From Gammaproteobacteria bacterium (GTDB lineage: Bacteria; Pseudomonadota; Gammaproteobacteria; UBA6429; Thiohalophilaceae): 8,961 nt of DNA. The DNA lies in contig JAOULB010000058.1 of assembly GCA_029882235.1 (NCBI GenBank), positions 1-8,961 on the forward strand, in the 5' to 3' direction. This document shows, one piece after another, positions 1 through 5,981 of this stretch. The notes beneath the pieces were generated by a model. That model made no database searches. It saw nothing but the letters and a program-made list of their open reading frames with translations, and was not told where the DNA came from. The position numbers and the translations under genes were made by a program. How positions within the stretch are numbered: position 1 is the first letter of the stretch; each line of letters opens with the position of its first letter.

Positions 1-1
1 G

Positions 2-217
2 AACATTATGCAGTTAAGTGAAGAGATGACCACAACAGAAAACAAAGTCGCCTTTGCACGTCAGGCCTTTAATGATGCGGTGATGGAATACAATGTATAT
101 AAACAGTCGTTTCCACAGACTATATTTGCAGCAACATTTGGCCATGGCAAAGATGCAGAGCTATTGGAGTTTGAGGACAGCGCCAAATTTCAGGATGCAC
201 CCAAAGTCTCTTTTTAA
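2..217 (+). CDS. lemA: LemA family protein, C-terminal part (5' end outside window)
   Basis: The reading frame is open from base 2, so this is the 3' end of a longer gene; the ATG at base 8 is internal. The visible 71 residues carry the conserved LemA C-terminal block: a TTTENKVAFARQAFNDAVM helix, then EYN, a Phe-Pro turn, and the closing APKVSF. LemA proteins are usually about 185-200 residues, with one N-terminal membrane helix and an antiparallel helical bundle; only the last third is here. In many bacteria lemA sits directly before an M48 peptidase gene, as it does here, with a 15-nt gap. The biochemical role of LemA is not firmly established. The family call is secure; the missing N-terminus cannot be assessed. 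Confidence 0.93.
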   Translation, partial: NIMQLSEEMTTTENKVAFARQAFNDAVMEYNVYKQSFPQTIFAATFGHGKDAELLEFEDSAKFQDAPKVSF

Positions 218-232
218 TCTTACCTTTACGCT

Positions 233-2182
233 ATGAACTTTTTTGCAGCACAGGACAGAGCGCGTCGTAAAACGGGCTGGCTTGTTCTTTTATTTATGCT
301 TGCTGTTATCGGTTTGATTAGCCTGACGGTTATTCTGTTGCTCGGCGTGCTTGTTTATAGTCAGACAGGGACAATTAATTTCTCCATTACGGCCCTGCAG
401 CAACAATTTAACTGGAGTATGGTTACGGGCGTGGCAGCAGGTATTGTGCTGTTCATCTTTCTTGGCAGTATATATAAGTATCTGAGCTTGTCGCAGGGCG
501 GCGCCGCAGTCGCCGAAATGCTGGGTGGGCGTCTGGTATCGCGCAGTAGTGCTGATCCTGATGAGCGACGACTATTAAATGTCGTTGATGAAATGGCGAT
601 TGCCTCTGGTATTACCGTCCCGCGTGTGTATGTGCTCGATGAAATGGGAATCAATGCCTTTGCGGCAGGTTTAACACCCAATAGTGCCGTTATCGGTGTA
701 ACCAATGGGACATTGACGCGATTAAATCGTGAAGAACTGCAGGGTGTGATTGCGCATGAGTTCAGTCATATCTTTAATGGCGATATGCGATTGAATTTAC
801 GTTTAATCGGCGTGCTGCATGGTATTTTATTGATTGGCTTATTGGGTTTTCAGTTATTGCGTTCCTTAAGGTTTATGGGACGTTCACGCAATTCCAAAGG
901 TGGCCAGGCGGTTGCTGTAGTGATGATCATCGGTCTTGGACTTACAGTGATCGGCTATGTGGGTTATTTCTTTGGTCAATGGATCAAGGCCATGGTGAGC
1001 CGCCAACGTGAATATCTGGCCGATGCCTCAGCGGTTCGTTATACCCGTAACAGAGATGGAATTGCCGGCGCATTAAAAAAGATTGGCGGCTTCAGTGCGG
1101 GTTCATTTCTTGATACGCCTACTGCGGCAGAATACAGCCATGCCTATTTTGCTCAGGGTGTCGGCAGTATGCTGGATTCGATGTTTGCAACGCATCCGCC
1201 GCTGGATCATCGTATCAAAAGTATTGAACCCGATTGGGATGGAAAGTTTATTGTGCCGGAAGTACAACAAACAAAGGTTGACGCGGAAATATCTGGCGAT
1301 AAGCAAGATACAAAAAGTGAACAACTGATGCACGCCATCCTGGCTGGCAGTATTGCAACGGGTGTTTTGAATGTAGATGAAGTTATAGAACAGATAGGCG
1401 CAATCAATGATGAGCAAGTGCATATCGCTCAATCAATAATTGATTCAATACCAGTGAATCTGCGGCGGGCGACTGAGGAGCCATACGGTGCAAGAGCGGT
1501 TATTTATGGACTTCTGCTGGATCGGGCTAAGCTTGATACACAAAAAAGTATCATGCAACAAAGAGCAGATGCTGCCGTACTGGTGTTACTTAATAACTTA
1601 CTTGCTGATTTGAATAAATTACCTGAACTGGCAAGACTACCCTTACTGGAAATGACCATCCCGACTTTGAAAGGCTTATCAAAACCTCAATATCAAAAAT
1701 TCAGAGAAGTCGTGCAGGCATTAATTTCTGCAGATAAGAAAGTTGAACTGCATGAGTGGGTCATTCAGCGCCTGCTAATTCAGCAGCTGGATCAGGAGTT
1801 TGGACTGCGTCAGCCTGCAAAGCCGAAGCACGCCATACTCGGCGCGGTCAAGCATGAGGCTGAAATCGTGCTTTCTTTGATAGCAATTATTGAACATTCC
1901 GATGAACAAGATGCGCAACAGGCCTTTGCCGCTGGTAAAAAAATGATTGGTGCTGGTGCGCTTAATTTTGTCGCCAGGGATGAACTGAATTTAGCCATGC
2001 TTAATTCCGCATTAGATAAACTCGAGCAACTTAAACCCTTATTAAAACCACGTATTATAAAGGCGATGGCTGCCTGCATCATGCATGACGGTAAGGCGAC
2101 CATCAAAGGTCAGGAGTTGCTTCGTGCCATTGCCAGCTGTCTGGATTGTCCTATCCCGCCAGTATTGACCGAATTGTCATAA
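233..2182 (+). CDS. M48 family (HtpX-like) membrane metallopeptidase with TerB-like C-terminal extension
   Basis: Predicted zinc-dependent inner-membrane endopeptidase of 649 residues. Visible parts are: two N-terminal membrane helices (about 15-42 and 62-80); the zinc motif HEFSH at 175-179; two more hydrophobic helices (about 190-210 and 226-248); the third zinc ligand E260 in REYLADASA; and the THPPLDHR motif at 320-327 typical of M48. HtpX proteins are about 290 residues, so residues from about 350 to 649 are an extra helical domain. Its end (IMHDGKATIKGQELLRAIAS, then CPIPP) resembles TerB-like helical domains. All catalytic residues are present, so it should be active. No clear Shine-Dalgarno precedes the ATG; with lemA stopping 15 nt upstream, translational coupling is plausible. 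Family members handle membrane protein quality control; the substrate of this one is unknown. I would not call it htpX itself because of its size and LemA pairing. Confidence 0.93.
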   Translation: MNFFAAQDRARRKTGWLVLLFMLAVIGLISLTVILLLGVLVYSQTGTINFSITALQQQFNWSMVTGVAAGIVLFIFLGSIYKYLSLSQGGAAVAEMLGGRLVSRSSADPDERRLLNVVDEMAIASGITVPRVYVLDEMGINAFAAGLTPNSAVIGVTNGTLTRLNREELQGVIAHEFSHIFNGDMRLNLRLIGVLHGILLIGLLGFQLLRSLRFMGRSRNSKGGQAVAVVMIIGLGLTVIGYVGYFFGQWIKAMVSRQREYLADASAVRYTRNRDGIAGALKKIGGFSAGSFLDTPTAAEYSHAYFAQGVGSMLDSMFATHPPLDHRIKSIEPDWDGKFIVPEVQQTKVDAEISGDKQDTKSEQLMHAILAGSIATGVLNVDEVIEQIGAINDEQVHIAQSIIDSIPVNLRRATEEPYGARAVIYGLLLDRAKLDTQKSIMQQRADAAVLVLLNNLLADLNKLPELARLPLLEMTIPTLKGLSKPQYQKFREVVQALISADKKVELHEWVIQRLLIQQLDQEFGLRQPAKPKHAILGAVKHEAEIVLSLIAIIEHSDEQDAQQAFAAGKKMIGAGALNFVARDELNLAMLNSALDKLEQLKPLLKPRIIKAMAACIMHDGKATIKGQELLRAIASCLDCPIPPVLTELS

Positions 2183-2212
2183 ATAACAAAGAGCAAGAGC
2201 AAAGTGATCCAA

Positions 2213-2230
2213 AATTGATCCTGATCAATT
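2213..2230. promoter_or_regulatory. Perfect palindrome AATTGATC-CT-GATCAATT, possible operator
   Basis: Two 8-bp arms match exactly around a 2-bp centre. A 2-nt loop is too short for a natural RNA hairpin, and no T-run follows, so a protein-binding DNA dyad is likelier than a terminator. Each arm contains GATC, and a third GATC is at 2206-2209, giving three possible Dam sites within 21 bp. The dyad lies about 70 bp before the small gene at 2299, in the spacer after the peptidase gene. The binding protein is unknown. Confidence 0.4.
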
Positions 2231-2298
2231 AACTTCCCGCACTAGTTAGCTAGCTTTTATATTGTAGAGAGCTGTTATTCTCGTAGGGGAGACACAAT

Positions 2299-2589
2299 AT
2301 GCCGGGTCAACGTACAGCCTGTTTTGGAAAATATGATTTTAATCAAATAGCCGAGTATGCGCGAAGGCGGTTTGTCGATGGTTGCAATACGATTAAGTTG
2401 CTCGAGCAGGCTAAGTCTGACAAAGAGCGAGAACAAATTGCACTTGTTTGCATGCTTGATGTGGAAGACAAGTATGTTCTTGATATTCAGCTCGATTGTA
2501 AATATGCCAAAGATTGTAAGGTAACAAACTGCCGACAAAGACTGCGTCAGTTGATCGATAAAGAGCTGGCTTACCCGTGGCCATCATAG
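2299..2589 (+). CDS. Small cysteine-rich protein of unknown function (96 aa)
   Basis: I do not recognise a named family. The start is well supported: AGGGGAGA at 2285-2292 lies 6 nt before the ATG. The protein has no signal peptide or membrane segment and is rich in charged residues, so it should be cytoplasmic. It has six cysteines: C8, C29, C51, and a cluster C67-x5-C73-x4-C78 (LDCKYAKDCKVTNCRQ). The cluster could bind a metal or form redox disulfides, but the spacing does not match a classic zinc ribbon or ferredoxin motif that I know. Helical stretches are likely around 13-25 and 78-90. It is separated by more than 70 bp on each side from its neighbours, so it may be transcribed alone. 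Cysteine content and clean codon structure support a real gene. Confidence 0.8.
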   Translation: MPGQRTACFGKYDFNQIAEYARRRFVDGCNTIKLLEQAKSDKEREQIALVCMLDVEDKYVLDIQLDCKYAKDCKVTNCRQRLRQLIDKELAYPWPS

Positions 2590-2624
2590 CCAGTTAAGGT
2601 TTCTATATTTTTTATAAAATAAAG

Positions 2625-2660
2625 CTATTCTTTATTCCTGAATAAGGAATGAAGGAATAG
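2625..2660 (+). promoter_or_regulatory. Hairpin enclosing the ribosome binding site of the downstream gene
   Basis: The 5' arm CTATTCTTTATTCC (2625-2638) pairs with GGAATGAAGGAATAG (2646-2660). This forms 14 base pairs including one T-G wobble, with a single bulged G at 2651 and a 7-nt loop. The likely Shine-Dalgarno (AAGGAA, 2652-2657) is inside the 3' arm, and the stem ends 2 nt before the ATG at 2663. If transcribed, it should hide the ribosome binding site. An overlapping 14-bp DNA palindrome TTATTC-CT-GAATAA (2632-2645) makes an operator role possible as well. Confidence 0.5.
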
Positions 2661-2662
2661 CA

Positions 2663-3193
2663 ATGCTTCTAAAGCCTCAGGATATCTATGTGTTACTCAA
2701 GCTAGTTGTTCTGGGACCTCATCATTGGTCATATGCTGCACTGGCCTCAGATTTAGGACTTAGTACCTCGCAGCTACACCAGGCCATCAAGCGTTCGCTT
2801 ACAGCAGGTTTGGCACGAAATAGAAATGATTTGATCCTGCCTGATTTTCTCAATCTGGAAGAATTTTTAGTGCATGGTTTACGCTATGCCTTCATGCCGG
2901 AGCGAGGCCATTATTGCTGGGGAATGTTAACCGCACACGCTGTTGCACCACTAAAAGGAAGGATTAAGATGAATGGTGAGCCGCCGCCTGTCTGGCCTGA
3001 CCCCGATGGTGAGGTAAAGGGAATTGCATTTATGCCGCTGTATAAATCAGCGCCAATGGCAGCACGAATCGATGAACAATTCTACGAATTATTAGCGTTG
3101 ACCGATGCAGTGCGTAGCGGTTGGGCTGCTACATTCCCTGCGGCGACGCAGGGACTCAAGAATAGACTGGAAGCGTACAGTAGAAAATTTTGA
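2663..3193 (+). CDS. Putative winged helix-turn-helix DNA-binding protein
   Basis: 176-residue protein with no membrane segments. The N-terminal 60 residues look like a winged helix-turn-helix: a leading helix (KPQDIYVLLKLVVLG), then WSYAALASDLGLSTSQLHQ as helix-turn-helix (about 22-40), then AIKRSLTAGLARNRN leading into a wing (to about 60). The remaining part (LEEFLVHGLRYAF, then an HAVAPLK segment and a WPDPDGEVKG loop) is not one I can name. It carries conserved-looking Pro and Gly turns and a helical end. Proteins of this general shape sometimes accompany nucleotidyltransferase-type partners, but none is next to it here. Its translation start lies directly after a strong hairpin, so autoregulation is plausible. 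The YbaN-like gene begins 9 nt after its stop, so the two are probably co-transcribed. The DNA-binding fold is fairly likely; targets are unknown. Confidence 0.75.
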   Translation: MLLKPQDIYVLLKLVVLGPHHWSYAALASDLGLSTSQLHQAIKRSLTAGLARNRNDLILPDFLNLEEFLVHGLRYAFMPERGHYCWGMLTAHAVAPLKGRIKMNGEPPPVWPDPDGEVKGIAFMPLYKSAPMAARIDEQFYELLALTDAVRSGWAATFPAATQGLKNRLEAYSRKF

Positions 3194-3202
3194 TACAGGT
3201 AT

Positions 3203-3592
3203 ATGGATAGAATGGTCATGATGCCAATGAAACCCATCTATTTCGGTCTGGGCTGGATTTTTGTCGGCACTGGAGTGATAGGTGCATTTTTACCTGTATT
3301 ACCCACAACCCCATTCATGATACTTGCACTGTGGATGTTTTCGAAGAGCTCCGATCGTTTTCACTACTGGTTATATCATCATCGAATCTTTGGTCCCCCA
3401 TTACAAAAATGGACGCAGCATCGAGTCATTCCACCCATGGCCAAGATGGCTTCGACCAGCATGATGGGGATCAGTTTTATCTATGTTGTTTTCTGGTCAC
3501 CTGTTCCAACATGGGGCGTTATTCTCACTGGTTTACTCATGGCTTATGCGTTGTGGTTTGTGCTGAGTAAACCATCACATCTTCCGAAGTAA
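3203..3592 (+). CDS. YbaN family (DUF454) inner membrane protein
   Basis: 129-residue membrane protein of the DUF454/YbaN family. The family signature is clear: an N-terminal hydrophobic helix with GLGWIFVGTGVIGAFLP, then LPVLPTTPF at 30-38 and a second hydrophobic stretch (MILALWMF). A basic and aromatic loop follows (HYWLYHHRIFGPPLQKW), then two C-terminal helices (about 86-98 and 103-121). Three or four membrane helices in about 120-130 residues is the usual family size. The molecular function of the family is unknown. I keep the ATG at 3203, with ACAGG just upstream (3195-3199). Nearby internal ATGs (codons 4, 6, 7 and 9) are also possible starts. It follows the winged-helix gene by 9 nt. 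A long AT-rich gene-free region comes after it. Confidence 0.9.
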   Translation: MDRMVMMPMKPIYFGLGWIFVGTGVIGAFLPVLPTTPFMILALWMFSKSSDRFHYWLYHHRIFGPPLQKWTQHRVIPPMAKMASTSMMGISFIYVVFWSPVPTWGVILTGLLMAYALWFVLSKPSHLPK

Positions 3593-3676
3593 AATAGTCA
3601 GTGTTTTGACGCATTTGCTTAATCGTTATATTGTTTCCTCATAATTTAGACTTATTTTTGTCATTGAAAAAACTTT

Positions 3677-3699
3677 GCATGAACTAAATTGGTTCATGC
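3677..3699. promoter_or_regulatory. Inverted repeat GCATGAAC-N7-GTTCATGC, possible enhancer or operator
   Basis: The two 8-bp arms match perfectly around a 7-nt spacer (TAAATTG). No T-run follows, so a terminator is unlikely. Its centre is about 140 bp upstream of the transcription start predicted from the -24/-12 promoter at 3803-3817. That is in the usual range for the upstream binding site of a sigma-54 activator. The regulator is not in the window. Confidence 0.45.
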
Positions 3700-3802
3700 G
3701 GTGCGCTATTTATTCCATCTCGATAACGATTTTTAACAGAATTTCACTTCTTTTGTGTTTTCAAAGGCTTATAAAGGTCATTTTCATTAAAAAGAGAAGG
3801 AC

Positions 3803-3817
3803 TGGCATAAAATTTGC
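3803..3817 (+). promoter_or_regulatory. Sigma-54 (RpoN) type -24/-12 promoter
   Basis: TGGCAT-N5-TTGC matches the consensus TGGCAC-N5-TTGC at nine of ten fixed positions, with the exact GG-N10-GC spacing. The predicted start of transcription is near 3829, giving a 5' leader of about 70 nt before the gene at 3899. An inverted repeat sits upstream at activator distance. Sigma-54 control is known for several type VI secretion clusters, which fits the sheath gene further downstream. Found by eye; no genome-wide background was computed. Confidence 0.6.
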
Positions 3818-3898
3818 CCTCTATTAATCAAGACTCAGCAAATATGGTCGCTGAAAAATTAATGGATCGATTTCTGTTGTGACTCGTGGAGGTTCGGT

Positions 3899-4606
3899 AT
3901 GAATCAAAAACTGAGTGCAGTCCTGTCATTACTACTGTGTATCGTTGTTTTTGAAGCAAAAGCAAGCCAGTGTCAGTCTTTTATTCCTTCATCGGCTTAC
4001 CCCGTCGGAGAACTACGGCTTTGTTCATCTTCTTATTCTGGTTTAAAGCAACAATATAGCTGCCAGGATTATGAACTAAAAGGCCATCATTTTCGGGTCA
4101 TCTATCGTGGTGGCCTGGTACCCAAGGCCATTGTCAGGCTGGATAAATACCAGAATGAGAAACTGGTATGGTCGACTCAGTTTGGTGACCGCCGTATGGC
4201 CTGTCCAATTAATGCGCCGAAAGGAATGCCAAAACATGCAAAACATCTTGGTATAGGCATCTGTGTAGATGATTTGGACAAAGAGGTACCCTGTAGCGTC
4301 TATGAACATCAAGCGGCACGTAGTATGGAATACCATCGTTTTATGGTGTTTTATAAGGCCGATGGCTCTGGAACTTCAATGGTTGATAAACAGGTTGTTG
4401 GTGCCAATCAAAATGCCATGGTGGCGGAAATTGCCTATCAGCTTGGGCTCAGTCTGTTACAAACAGACTGCTGCAGTGAACAATCCATGGCCTATCTTGA
4501 GCTGGCGCATAAATTATTCCCTCAGGCGCAGGACTATCATGCGGCGTATCAGCATGCGCAGTCCGTGCTTGCAATTGATGGCGATCATGATGAGACTGAT
4601 TTATAG
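3899..4606 (+). CDS. Exported cysteine-rich protein with TPR-like C-terminus, unknown function
   Basis: 235 residues beginning with a Sec signal peptide: positive residue K4, a hydrophobic core at about 5-18 and a likely cleavage after the AKA at 20-22. There is no lipobox before a cysteine, so a soluble periplasmic protein is likely. The mature part has eight cysteines (C25, C42, C55, C102, C122, C132, and the vicinal pair C191-C192), an even number that suggests disulfides. The middle section (about 45-155) alternates in a beta-rich pattern. The end (about 174-225, LGLSLLQ, then AYLELAHKLFP and AYQHAQSVL) looks like a pair of TPR-type helices. TGGAGG 6 nt before the ATG fixes the start. It is the first gene after the sigma-54 type promoter and 111 bp before the unrecognised 387-residue gene. 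I know no named family for it. Confidence 0.82.
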   Translation: MNQKLSAVLSLLLCIVVFEAKASQCQSFIPSSAYPVGELRLCSSSYSGLKQQYSCQDYELKGHHFRVIYRGGLVPKAIVRLDKYQNEKLVWSTQFGDRRMACPINAPKGMPKHAKHLGIGICVDDLDKEVPCSVYEHQAARSMEYHRFMVFYKADGSGTSMVDKQVVGANQNAMVAEIAYQLGLSLLQTDCCSEQSMAYLELAHKLFPQAQDYHAAYQHAQSVLAIDGDHDETDL

Positions 4607-4678
4607 TTGAGCTCGAACGACTCATAAACTGGCTGTCTATATCTGCATTAAATATTTTTGTGTGACTAAGTTGCGCAG

Positions 4679-4699
4679 ACCAGATACCGTACTGGTTTT
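4679..4699 (+). terminator. Weak stem-loop with short T-run, possible attenuator
   Basis: ACCAG (4679-4683) pairs with CTGGT (4692-4696). An inner TAC/GTA pair is possible with one bulged A, and four T residues end at 4699. The stem is short and the T-run brief, so any termination would be partial. It lies between the exported-protein gene and the 387-residue gene and might lower downstream expression. Confidence 0.25.
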
Positions 4700-4717
4700 A
4701 ATGAGTGTGTAGAGACC

Positions 4718-5881
4718 ATGAAGTCAGGCCCAAGAGAAATTGTAACTCCGTTCAGACCCATTCCGTTGGATGTTCCAGAAGGAATGAAACCGAATGAGTT
4801 TTTTAATAGTACTGAAAACTTGAATGACCTTGTGCATAACAACGGTCTGCTACGCACTCCCGAGAATTTGCTGTTATACCGTAAGGCGCTCGGACATAGC
4901 AATGAATTCGATACTTCAATAATCTATAACACTTCACAGACGATACTTGATCCACTCGGTCGCCCCGTTCGTCGCACACAGGTGCCAGACAGCGTTAAAT
5001 ATATCTGGAACCGCATGAATCAGATCCTGCTTGAATATACGCTGGAACAATATCCTGATCCTGACAAACATCTGGTACTTGCCGGTGAGGCCAGTCTGGA
5101 TGCCACCTGGCCGTTGACCTCACCCGGTGTTCCCAGTATTCGTATGTTGCATAATCACTTTATTGTATTTGAACAATCTGAATTACGTGAGGCGAAACTG
5201 GCCGACCCAGCCAACCCAAATCTAACCGATGGTGGCCAACACAGCCTGTTCGAACAGTACATGCATGATGTCTATCATCGTTTTTTTGCCGCGCTTGATC
5301 TTAGAATACTGCAGCCGATGGAAGGGAGTTCTTCGCAATTAGCCTTGACGGGATACCCGCAAGGTTTGCCCTGCTGGGAGATTAAGGGCGGTGTTGATGC
5401 GCTCAAAGAGGTTCGCTTCTGGCGAGAATATGACGAAGTCCTGAAAGGCTTTATCGATTTTTATCGTACCTTTTTTTCACAGGTCTCAACGCGCAATGCA
5501 CCCATGTTGACCGATACCTGGTTCCCTGATCAGGTCGAAAATATTTTGTTATTCGATAATGCCTTTTTAACCACAGCGAAGAAAGTGCGTGATCGCTGTA
5601 TTACAGATGCAAAATATGCCAATGATTTGCGCTGGAAACCGGCCTTTAAACAGCTCATTTACCGCAATGACGAAGGCAAACTGGTTGTAACCATAAGTCA
5701 GAATTCAATTGGTAATGCCATTACCGAGTTATTGGGTGTGGTGGTAAAACGAGTCCCAGATGCTGAGGCCTATGAGAAAAAAGAACCTGCCTTAATCGAA
5801 AAATTACTCGAAGTCAGACAACGTTTAATCGAGGCTGATTTGGGTGAGGGTATTGAGACACCGCATTGGCCTTCAGCCTGA
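4718..5881 (+). CDS. Unrecognised 387-aa cytoplasmic protein upstream of the sheath fusion gene
   Basis: I do not recognise this protein. It has no signal peptide, membrane helix or coiled coil that I can see, so it should be cytoplasmic. The first 90 residues are Pro- and Asn-rich. The centre has conserved-looking blocks: HLVLAGEASLDATWPLTSPG (118-137), IRMLHNHFIVFE (141-152), HDVYHRFFAALDLR (183-196) and a GYPQGLPCWEIKGG turn (212-225). The last part includes a beta-rich stretch (KLVVTISQNS, 321-330) and a charged C-terminal helix (about 355-373). Paired histidines at 145/147 and 183/187 could bind a metal or phosphate, which is a guess. The ribosome binding site is weak (TAGAGA, 4710-4715). 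The gene ends 100 bp before the TssB-TssC fusion gene. It is not a recognisable TssA, TssE, TssF, TssG, TssK or Hcp. A role linked to the sheath is suggested only by position. Confidence 0.85.
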   Translation: MKSGPREIVTPFRPIPLDVPEGMKPNEFFNSTENLNDLVHNNGLLRTPENLLLYRKALGHSNEFDTSIIYNTSQTILDPLGRPVRRTQVPDSVKYIWNRMNQILLEYTLEQYPDPDKHLVLAGEASLDATWPLTSPGVPSIRMLHNHFIVFEQSELREAKLADPANPNLTDGGQHSLFEQYMHDVYHRFFAALDLRILQPMEGSSSQLALTGYPQGLPCWEIKGGVDALKEVRFWREYDEVLKGFIDFYRTFFSQVSTRNAPMLTDTWFPDQVENILLFDNAFLTTAKKVRDRCITDAKYANDLRWKPAFKQLIYRNDEGKLVVTISQNSIGNAITELLGVVVKRVPDAEAYEKKEPALIEKLLEVRQRLIEADLGEGIETPHWPSA

Positions 5882-5981
5882 TCAAGTCAGCTGATTTAGA
5901 CTCATTCCTGATTTATAGCACTTTGTTTACACGCGCTTTTGTGGCAAGCTTTAGCTGGAATTAAGGCTGGATGGAACAGGT

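Larger units (their letters stand above)
3593..3898. other. 306-bp gene-free regulatory stretch
   Basis: No credible coding frame on either strand. AT-rich overall. It holds an inverted repeat at 3677-3699 and a sigma-54 type promoter at 3803-3817, listed separately, and ends in a strong ribosome binding site (TGGAGG, 3887-3892). No clear intrinsic terminator for the YbaN-like gene is visible. Confidence 0.7.

Noticed and set aside
361..705. Antisense open frame over the M48 peptidase gene (another at 1103-1432)
   Set aside because: They oppose a clearly conserved gene, have no ribosome binding site and encode nothing recognisable.
2213..2645. Two palindromes with the same CT centre (2213-2230 and 2632-2645) as sites for one regulator
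   Set aside because: Their arms differ (AATTGATC against TTATTC); a shared 2-bp centre is likely chance.
3844..3882. 12-codon open frame just before the exported-protein gene, as a leader peptide
   Set aside because: No ribosome binding site, no run of a regulatory amino acid and no attenuator-like structure after it.
4608..4624. Imperfect dyad TGAG-C-TCG-AA-CGA-CTCA after the exported-protein gene as a terminator
   Set aside because: Loop too small, one bulge and no T-run; it could be a weak structure but has no supporting context.
4718..5881. LHNHFIVF and nearby histidines as a HIT or nucleotide phosphorylase active site
   Set aside because: The His-x-His-x-His or His-x-His-x-Gln catalytic motif of those families is not present, so the similarity is too slight.
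5943..5955. TGGC...TTTAGC before the sheath fusion gene, looking like a sigma-54 promoter
   Set aside because: The GG-to-GC spacing is nine bases, not ten, and sigma-54 promoters tolerate spacing changes poorly.
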